Shown: positions 55,694 through 64,000 of the stretch, one piece after another | Position numbering within the stretch: the stretch's first letter is position 1 | Layout of the letters: the number at the start of each line of letters is the position of its first letter | Assembly (NCBI GenBank): GCA_029706075.1 | Contig: JAINUG010000055.1 | Span: forward strand, 4,846,339 to 4,910,338 | Length of the DNA stretch: 64,000 nucleotides | Origin: Aldrovandia affinis | Taxonomy: Eukaryota; Chordata; Actinopteri; Notacanthiformes; Halosauridae | Direction: 5' to 3' | Notes under the pieces: generated by a model | What the model was told of the DNA's origin: nothing | The model's input: only the letters and a program-made list of their open reading frames with translations | Database searches by the model: none | Program-made: the position numbers and the translations under genes

Positions 55694-56517
55694 CTGGAGA
55701 GAAAAAAAAGAGACGGGAAGAGGGGGACTGAGAGCGTTCGGAGTGCTCAGTGAACACTTCGAGAGCGTTCAGGAAACATTCAAGGAGCGTTCGGAGATCG
55801 ATCACAGGGAGTTTATAGAGCGTCGGGAGGGTGTTTCGAGACTTTTCAGAGAGTGTCGGGAGATCGTTGGGAGACAGGCCCGGGGTCAGGCACACATCAG
55901 GTGTCCCTCCAGTGAGTCAGGTCCTGGCGCAGGTACATAAACGCACAGATAAACACAGGCTCGCACACAGACACTCACAGTCTAGGGCCGCAGACACAGG
56001 CACTCATACACTGGCAGACTGACTCACTGTCTCATTCGCAGGTACTGACAATGTGCACAATGACACACGCGCACACACACACACACCCCGGCGGCACGGA
56101 ACTCCCCTGTGTCAGTGATGATGTCATCGTCTTCCGCCAGCATACGCTTAGCCTCTCATCATGAGGACACTTCAAAGAGCACTGTCCCAGAGCGTCTAAC
56201 ACCCCACGACACTGACCCGCGCATGCACCCCCCCCACACACACACACACACACACGCGCGCGCACACTCAAACTCACACATACGTGCACACTCTCACACA
56301 CACACGCACACACACACACTCATGAATGAGCGAGGTGCACAGTAACAAATGGGAGCTTTTAAGCTGTTTATTTTGACGCGGGCCTCGCGCCAGAACTTTT
56401 CCCCAGCGGAGGGCGAGGGCTAGCAGAGAACACATGGAGGAGGGAGTCTCCCCTCTTTTTGCTAAACACTCTGGTGACCAACGTTACAGAGCAGCCTGTG
56501 TGGGACAGCACTGCTTT

Positions 56518-56520
<3 letters not shown>

Positions 56521-56565
<45 letters not shown>
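56521..56565. repeat. (CA)n microsatellite
   Basis: Pure CA run in LMCD1 intron 1; a mixed CA/CG tract also lies at 56228-56320. Confidence 0.95.
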
Positions 56566-56568
<3 letters not shown>

Positions 56569-56853
56569 TACAGTATAGTGTGCCTTTCAATCTGCACAGC
56601 ACAGAGAAGGAAAGAGTGTTGCCAAGGACAAAGGAACTCAGGATCAGAGGCGAATCAGAACCAGAATCCAGCCACACTCTGCTGCTTTTTCAGACAATAG
56701 TGTTATACGGGAAAGCTCAAAACAAGCCCAAGGCTTTGCGAAACACAATTTAACCAAACGGCACAAAACAGGACTGATTCATGTCAGTGACTAATAAAGT
56801 TTATTCAAAATGGCACGCAACTTAAAGTATACATGCACGCATGCACGTCAGCG

Positions 56854-56992
<139 letters not shown>

Positions 56993-56999
56993 TGCTCTG

Positions 57000-58085
57000 T
57001 GAGGAATGATGTGGAGTACCAACTAGTATCTCTTAGTATTAGGCCCAAATGTAACATATCACCAGTGCGGAAAAATGTTTAAAAAAAATTTTTTTAAACA
57101 ATGCTGACAATATGATATAAGTCATGATATCATATGTTTCCTCCACCAGATCAGGTGCTTCAGGCACTGAAACTGGCATAACGATGGCGAACCAAAGGGC
57201 ACGCTAGTGAGGGCACATCCTTTAAAAGCCCAGTGGCAAAAAATAACATGACAAACAAAAGCACAACAAGGTGCAGCCATGGCGGTAAGTCCCCTTTAAT
57301 CCTGTCCCAATGACAGGCCTGAGCTCCCCCCGGGCCAAGCAGGCCTTGTCCGGGATGCCTGCTATGTTACCGGCCCCGTGCCCGCAGGCCCACAGGGAGG
57401 GGTTGAATGTCGCGAGTGAGTGTTACCCAAGCAAGCGCCACAGACCTGCCCAGTGGGTCATCAGTCATGCGGACAGGAATCAGAACGGGCCGCTTTGTCC
57501 AGTCAACGTTCCCTCATCTCTGTCTCAAGTACTACATTTGCAATTTGTTAAACGTTTGTAACGTCATTTTTTGTGCAGGTTACCAGCACGAAGCGTGTCC
57601 TTGTACGTGCGAAACGTCTTGAGACGTCTATCGCGTTGTAATGTGTTTTCTGAGGACCCCAGGGCGACTAGCGGTCATTAAGGGCTCAGCAAATGGGGAT
57701 CCATACAGTCAACAAACAGCACGTCACTCAGTTCAAACGCTTAGCATTCATTCACCCCTGCTTTTTGTGAGTTAAGAGTTGAGAGCGAACAAAAACACAT
57801 TACAAAATTTGGTCAGTCTGCATTTTCTGTAACAGCCTCCAAACATTAGAATTCACTATCAACTGATATTGAAGTTGATACTGAAGATCCAGTAGATTTT
57901 CATCATTTCATTTCAAAAGTCAAAACATAGCTTCAGGAAAAATATTTTTATTCATCAATCATAAAAGATATTCTCGCTGATACTATCAGTACTACTAAAC
58001 ACCCAAATTGCTTTTAAACTGTATTTAAAAAAAGCAATAATATTTTATGATCTATAGTTGCTCTCATTATATAACTTACGACTGC
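57000..58085. other. LMCD1 intron 1, no gene found
   Basis: Small inverted stretch ATGATATAAGTCATGATATCAT at about 57111-57132. No exon supported. Confidence 0.4.
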
Positions 58086-58089
58086 ATTG

Positions 58090-58473
58090 CGATTGGGAAA
58101 ATGCTTGGTGCTTTTGAAGGACCTTTTCTCAGATTTGCTTTGAATGTTCTTTGGTCTTCATGATGAAGCTCTTGTTTGGAAACGCACTAACCAACTGTGG
58201 GACCTCTCACAGATGGCTGTGTTTAATTTGAAATCATTTGAAACGCCTTAATTGTACACAGGTGTACTCCAATCAAATAATTATGTGACCTCTGAAGACA
58301 ATTGATTGCACCAGAGTTTATTTAGGTGTGTCTTAGCAAAAGGGGTGAATACTTATGGAACCTATTATTGACAGTTTTTTTGTTGTTTGTTATGTTCATC
58401 AGTGGCAGGAAATCCCAATTAAATCAATTTTTATTCCATGAAGTAAGAAATTAAAATGTGAAAAATGCCAATA
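58090..58473 (+). mobile_element. Tc1-like fragment, right end lost
   Basis: Reads TTTGGTCTTCATGATGAAGC, CACAGGTGTACTCCAATCAA, ATGTGACCTCTGAAGACAAT and AAAAGGGGTGAATACTTATG, the 3' half of a fish Tc1 element. Its terminal repeat is replaced by TTAGGG repeats. Confidence 0.75.
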
Positions 58474-58474
58474 C

Positions 58475-58507
58475 TTAGGGTTAGGGTTAGGGTTAGGGTT
58501 AGGGTTA
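58475..58507. repeat. Interstitial telomeric repeat (TTAGGG)5.5
   Basis: Five exact TTAGGG units plus TTA, directly joined to the Tc1-like fragment and followed within 10 bases by an AT array. Confidence 0.97.
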
Positions 58508-58512
58508 TACCC

Positions 58513-58525
58513 ACGGTATATATAC

Positions 58526-58557
<32 letters not shown>

Positions 58558-58572
58558 TATATATATATACAC

Positions 58573-58606
<34 letters not shown>

Positions 58607-58610
58607 TATA
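58513..58610. repeat. (AT)n / (ATAC) palindromic array
   Basis: TATATATATA runs with regular ACAC interruptions; self-complementary, capable of cruciform formation. Confidence 0.95.
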
Positions 58611-58739
58611 TTGATATTTGTATATTCATGGCTGTTGGTACTTCTAACAAATATATTGGTACAATTTTCCTGAAGTGACGTACTGTGTTCTGTAGAGGAA
58701 TGCTTCACAAAACCACGTGAGACATTGGAACCCAGAGAG

Positions 58740-60740
58740 ATCAACAGTCACAGCAATACTGATTATGAAAAATTATAAATGACAATGATAAAATTAAACA
58801 GGATATGGAGGAGGTGGGAGAGTAAGTCTGGCATCTGTAATGTTATGAAAGTACAGCCTGGGGCAAGGATTTGAAAGGTATTAATATAATGAGCCCAATT
58901 ATACAATTAGGAGCACGGCCAGATGCCCTGGACAGTGCCTCTGAGTTTCAGAGTTGAGGAAGTCCGTTTGAACACAAGACGGAAAGGTCAAGGGTCAATT
59001 TCTTTAAGATGGCTTCAAGGACTGTGTGTGCCTGCGTAGTCTCCAGGCTACTCAACGACCAACCCAACCTTGTAGAGTTTTTAGGAAAAGCTGATATGAC
59101 ACACAATCGTACATTCAGTATGGATAATTTGGCACAGCTCGTACCGTTAGATTCCCCCCAAAAAAATAAAAATACAATACAATACAATACAAACATTATG
59201 AGGGGGGGGCACTAAAACACCAGCACTTTGGCTGCTTCTAGAAAAAAAATGTAAGTGGAAACTGATCTTTGGGTACAGAGGAGTCTTTTATAAGATGTGT
59301 CCCCTTTTCTCATTTTGACCATTGCAAAAGGGTTGAAAAAAACGGGAGAGAGAAAGAGGAGGGGGTGGTGTCGCTGAAATGTAGGAAAGTATTTTAATGA
59401 GCCTGCCAAGTTGGAGTTCGCAGGAAAGAGCGACCGAACTGTGGCGGCGCGGCAAAAACGCGGGCCCACACCGGGAGCGCATTCTTCACTGCGGCGCAAC
59501 AACGTGTGAATTCACGACGAATCCCCGAGAGATGGCCTGGCTATTTCTGATAAGGTGATGCGTGTTTTCCGCCGCGTCCGTGTGGACTTAGACCTGGACG
59601 CACAGGTAATTGCACGACAGCGCGAGGGGAGTCGTATTCACAGACATATCATTTGGGGTGGGGGTGGGGGTGGTGGGGGTTCTCTGAACTGATGTACCCT
59701 ATTATCAAATATGGGCTGGGTGCCTAAAGCATGATACACATGCACGCACTCACATATAATAATGAGTGTGTGCATGTGTACAGTAATGTACAGTATATGT
59801 ATAAAAATACATCTACTATATACATGTATATATATAAAGGGAGAGAGAGTATATGCCTCTCTGTATGAGTAGAGAGCTCTGCGCTTTGTAGGTTCTAATA
59901 TCCGTTTTCAGTACAACAAATAATTGCACTCACACATAATACATACCTGCATAACTGCTTAATTAACCATATCATGGTAATATCACACATTTTTAATGGA
60001 TGCCCATGCATATACTAACTGAACAGTTCTTGAACAAAGAATACGGCCTTGTTGCTTTTATTATTTTATTAAATTAAAAAGAAAACGTTGAATGGATCTC
60101 GTCACTTTAATACAATCTGAAACAATTTGTAAACCTTATTGTGTAAGAGTATTGGCTACATAGTTGTTTTTAATCTGATTTCTAAGATTTGTTGCCCCCT
60201 GAAGTAGTTTAAAAGTAGTTAGATACTTCATGAAAAAGTACTTTACACAGCATTGGAAATATGCTGTTCACACTGAGGTACGATTTATTTTTGTAATCAA
60301 AGCTCACGCAGATAACTGTATGTTTGTTGCACTATGCCCTAAATCATCCCATAAACTTCGGGAATCCCATACACATGCCTGAAACTCCCATCTCGCCTAT
60401 TTTTCTTACAGAATGCATTTTAAAATAAAAAATGACATTGGTACGACACCGATAGCCCACTTGCTTCTAGGGCGCGCTGGAAGTGAAGTTCGTGGGGTTT
60501 CAACCAGTGCTTAATTAATTCGATTATATTCACATGCATTATTGATTTCACACGTTCAATTTGAGAAATATGATTGTGAATATTCTCGTAATGTAATATC
60601 GGCGCCTACAAATACGTTATACATGCTATGTAATAAGTGAAGACTTGATGTTGGTCTAATTTTACACGAGCACAGAATGCATTTTTCCCCTTTCAATTCA
60701 GTTGTGCAAAATTGTGCACTTTCAAAGAATGCCAAGTTCG
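58740..60740. other. LMCD1 intron 1, upstream half
   Basis: A CpG-rich segment at about 59400-59640 (GGCGGCGCGG, GCCGCGTCCG) stands out from AT-rich surroundings and could be a CpG island or enhancer. GGGGGTGGGGGTGGTGGGGG near 59655-59680 could form a G-quadruplex. No exon supported. Confidence 0.35.
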
Positions 60741-60797
60741 CTACCTGTGTAGAGAGGCGTTCTGCACAGACGGACGGTATGTTGTCATTGAACTTAC

Positions 60798-60824
60798 CTT
60801 CTGCATTCCCGTGCTAAGATCCAT
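60798..60824 (-). CDS. lmcd1: LMCD1 exon 1, coding part (nine codons)
   Basis: ATG at 60824-60822 in the context GCGATGG, reading MDLSTGMQK, then a consensus donor AAG|GTAAGT. Human LMCD1 has DLNPGVKK immediately before MSLGQ, so MDLSTGMQK followed by MSVGQ aligns well, and the phase (0) is exactly what exon 2 needs. A second in-frame ATG three codons from the end is less likely the start. The match is short, so confidence rests on phase, donor, position and the TATA box. Confidence 0.75.
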
Positions 60825-60890
60825 CGCAGCTGAACTCTGTATTTCCAGAGTTGGACGGTATCACTGCCCAGGCTCGCTGTCGGTGTCTTG

Positions 60891-60896
60891 TTTATA
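60891..60896 (-). promoter_or_regulatory. lmcd1: TATA box of LMCD1
   Basis: TATAAA on the minus strand in GCGCTATAAACAAG, 67 bases upstream of the ATG. A start site about 30 bases downstream would leave a 5' UTR of roughly 35-40 bases. CCAAT motifs at about 60965 and 60998 (plus-strand orientation) lie 70-110 bases further upstream. Confidence 0.6.
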
Positions 60897-61514
60897 GCGC
60901 TCAAAGCGTTTGACAAAGACTGTTTTAAAGCGCGACACGGGTGGGAATCCCTGAAAAACATTTCCAACCAATTACGAAGCGCTGAGGAAATCGCCCGTCC
61001 AATAGGATCGCTTTCGTTTTTTTCCTAGCCAGGTTTTTTTTGGTTCTACAAATCTGGAACACCAAACTTCCCCGAAAAAAAGGCATGACATCACCGGTGA
61101 GTACGCGATATATGACTGGAAGAATGCGACGCTCACATATTTTGTCATTTGCTGCGCTCACTGATCTGAAGGAGGACGTTTCCGGTAGTTTAACCAAGCT
61201 GCCTTATTAGGCCCTTTTTCGGCTTTGGAATAAGCGAGGCAGGCTTCCAAACAAATGCGCCCGGACGAATTTTCCCAACATTCTGTGATTCACAGTCATT
61301 TTCATATTAGAGAGAACGGGGTCACATCCTTTATAACTCAGTGTTACTTTTAAGTGACATAAACATTTATATTTGAGTGTATTATTCATTCGTATACCGA
61401 ATACTCAACCATGTCAATTCATGTTTGACTAAATGTTTAACAGCAAGGATTTAAGTGAAATTATTATTTCCCCCCCCCCCCACAGCGCAACGCTTTAAAA
61501 AAACAGCCCAAACT

Positions 61515-61640
61515 TCATCCAATGGTTCGAAAACTCGGTCCTGGCGACTCGCTGTGTGCGCTGCTGGTTTTCGTTCCAACCGCAATTGCAAGCTTTGAAT
61601 TGTACAAGCTGTTAATTGTTCTTAATTAGACACTTTTTAT
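61515..61640. repeat. hAT-like repeat end
   Basis: GGTTCGAAAACTCGGTCCTG, GCTGGTTTTCGTTCCAACC, a common fish hAT MITE end; no partner end or target duplication found. Confidence 0.5.
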
Positions 61641-62960
61641 ATCTATTGGGGACTATTTACCCTCTTAAGGCCATATTATGTCAGAAATAGCAAAGTATTT
61701 AGAATAAATGTCCCATATTCACATCACAGGGCTTTTAACAAGTCAGATCAACTGATGCTCTCATTTTCTGTAATGTGCTACACCAAACCATTTGTGTAAA
61801 ATTAAGAGTTCAGTGACACCAATGAGACAAACCTGCATTGTGCAAAAGTTTAAGGGAAAAACTTTAAAAACGTTTAAGCGCATGGTTTCAACAAACTTAA
61901 TTGATCAAGAGATTGGCTGTAACAAAAAGCAGCATACACAGTGAGGACAGAGACAGACTTAATACTAAGTAAAGTTGTGGGTGTGTATTTGTGTGTGTGT
62001 GTCCAAATAGCAGGCACAGATAAAGGAAACCAATATGTCAAAGTGACTTATTAAATAAAAAATAAAAAAAGGAAAATTCACAGTCATGGATGAAAAATTT
62101 GTATTATTATAAAAAGGACTTTAAAACATTAGTATGTCTTCGCTGGGGTAATGTTCAGTTAATGGGCAGTGCTGCTACTCATTGATCAGACATGTCCTCT
62201 GGTGGATGTGTAGGGCTAAAGAAGAGGCAGAGGTTAGGGAGGGGGTGGGGCAATTCTCTACCCCCCCTCCATCTGCTTCCTCCCATCCACATACTCTTCT
62301 TTATTGACAGGTTGTCACAAATTCCTTCAAAGTCTTTCATTTACACTCTTACACCTTATTGCGGTCTGAAATTCACACACTCACACACACGCTCGCTTGC
62401 ACACACACACACACACACACACACATGGTGTGGTAGAGAAAACAATCTGACAATTATGGCTCTGCATACCTCGAGTGAGAAACTGCATCATGACTGAATG
62501 GAATGGTTTTGGTTGTTGTCGCTTTTTTTTTTCCCCTAACAGAATTGGAAATCCTTCGGCTTTACTAGGACTTCTAGAAGCTGCTTTCAGGGCTTTGCCT
62601 CGGAACGCCCTGCCCAAACAAACATCGGGCCATCCAAGTTTTACACTCGGCAGGGTCAGTGAAATCTATCCACCTACAAACGGAGCCGATACATATTCCT
62701 GATTGAGCTTAATTTCGCGGCAGGGCACACAGGCATGTGGTTGATGCTGGCATCGGGGTACAACAGGAAATAAAACAAACGGATGAAAAACACTTGGTTG
62801 TTAAGGCGACGCGACACTGAAGCCACCTTAAGCTTGTTTTCATCTTTAGACATTTTCATCGTTTCCCACCATTCTCACACAAAAAGACTTTGGACTGGGA
62901 AAAAAACCAAAAAACTTTCCTTCTGACTGACGGGTTTAAGAAGCAGCCTTGACAGCATTT
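61641..62960. other. Intergenic or GMPPB 3' flank, no gene found
   Basis: (CA)n at 62399-62425. AATAAA on the minus strand at 62305-62300 is a possible polyadenylation signal for GMPPB, about 980 bases after its stop. Confidence 0.35.
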
Positions 62961-62998
62961 AATCTCCATTGATGTATTGTAGACACAGTCCATGCACT

Positions 62999-63107
<109 letters not shown>

Positions 63108-63285
63108 CTGCTCCTTGCTGTACCATTTCACAAGCACAAAAATCCCCTTAATTTTCCTGCAAGGTAAATCAAGGTAAAGTCCCTTTCTAATATTCTCTAT
63201 CTCGGTCTCGGTCTTTGCCGCTTGTCCGTCTGGCTGGCTCTGCCTCCAGGTGTCCCCGCCCCCTGTGGCACTGCGTGGGTGTGGT

Positions 63286-63642
<357 letters not shown>

Positions 63643-63867
63643 TCAGAACACAGTGATTGACAGGGCAGAGACAGAGAGAGAGGGAAGAGCTAAAGAGAAA
63701 AAGAAAGATGGAGAGAGAAGCCAGTGACAGCTTGGAGACAGGGATATTATGAGGTGATAAGGAGGTGGCACAGTGTGACACGCTGGAGAGAGTGAGAATG
63801 TGGTGACGTGTCACAGAGCCCTCTTCAAGCGTTTCAGCAGCTGTCAGGGTGATCTCACTGTCCCCGC

Positions 63868-63869
<2 letters not shown>

Positions 63870-63900
<31 letters not shown>
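63870..63900. repeat. (TG)n microsatellite
   Basis: Pure TG run inside the GMPPB intron, opposite in strand to the CA tract at 63426-63634. Confidence 0.95.
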
Positions 63901-63901
<1 letters not shown>

Positions 63902-64000
63902 CTTTTCTGCCTGTCAGTCTGCATCTGTGCGTCCGCTCAGCAGCTCCGTACTTCTGCACATTCAACTACAGAACAGTAATTACCTTTCTATGGTCGCTGT

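Noticed and set aside
57270-57292. Plus-strand ATGGCG followed by GTAAGT, resembling a tiny first exon
   Set aside because: No partner exon on the plus strand, no promoter element, and it lies inside an LMCD1 intron; two codons plus a donor is expected by chance.

Overview
This window is a stretch of a ray-finned fish nuclear genome. Most of it is transposon-derived. The host coding content is one nearly complete muscle-type LIM gene and the end of a housekeeping gene. The evidence for a fish is the repeat content: Tc1-like elements with fish-type inverted repeats, tRNA-headed fish SINEs, CR1 and L2 LINEs, hAT and piggyBac-like elements, and very long (CA)n tracts. The split, canonically spliced exons show it is eukaryotic. 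I cannot name the species.

Host genes, both on the minus strand. (1) LMCD1 (LIM and cysteine-rich domains 1, dyxin) is reconstructed in six exons from 60824 down to 33760. All splice sites are GT/AG and the phases agree: 27 + 89 + 256 + 342 + 216 bases, then a last exon of 132 bases. The order is a nine-codon first exon, a Cys-rich N-terminus, PET domain, LIM1, and a LIM2 that loses family similarity halfway. A TATAAA lies 67 bases upstream of the ATG. (2) The last coding exon of GMPPB (GDP-mannose pyrophosphorylase beta subunit) lies at 63417-63286, about 2.5 kb upstream of the LMCD1 start codon. The rest of GMPPB is off the right edge. Three further exon-like pieces (3742-3654 minus, 18564-18652 plus, about 30475-30240 minus) look coding but I cannot name them.

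Layout. 1-1005: 5'-cut piggyBac transposase pseudogene. 1.6-9.7 kb: two coding-looking minisatellites (48 and 54 bp units), a C2H2 zinc-finger relic, CR1 fragments and SINE tails. 11.5-18.3 kb: a minus-strand LINE whose endonuclease is split by a 2.7 kb TTAA-flanked element, which itself carries a SINE. 20.5-27.0 kb: the two arms of a Tc1-like element. Between them is a CR1 LINE (PHD and esterase ORF1, endonuclease, RT) whose RT is split by a second TTAA-flanked element. 27.3-33.6 kb: a hAT relic with a BED finger and several MITEs. 33.7-60.9 kb: LMCD1, with introns full of nested Tc1, hAT, LINE and SINE insertions. 61-64 kb: promoter side, CA tracts, GMPPB.

No CRISPR array, operon or bacterial system is present. 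The most interesting material is (a) the nested transposon stratigraphy, in which two LINEs were each cut at a TTAA and the reading frame is exactly continuous across it; (b) LMCD1 exon 4 lying between complementary (UG)n and (CA)n intron tracts; and (c) the abnormal end of LMCD1 LIM2, whose nearest polyadenylation hexamer lies inside a hAT MITE.
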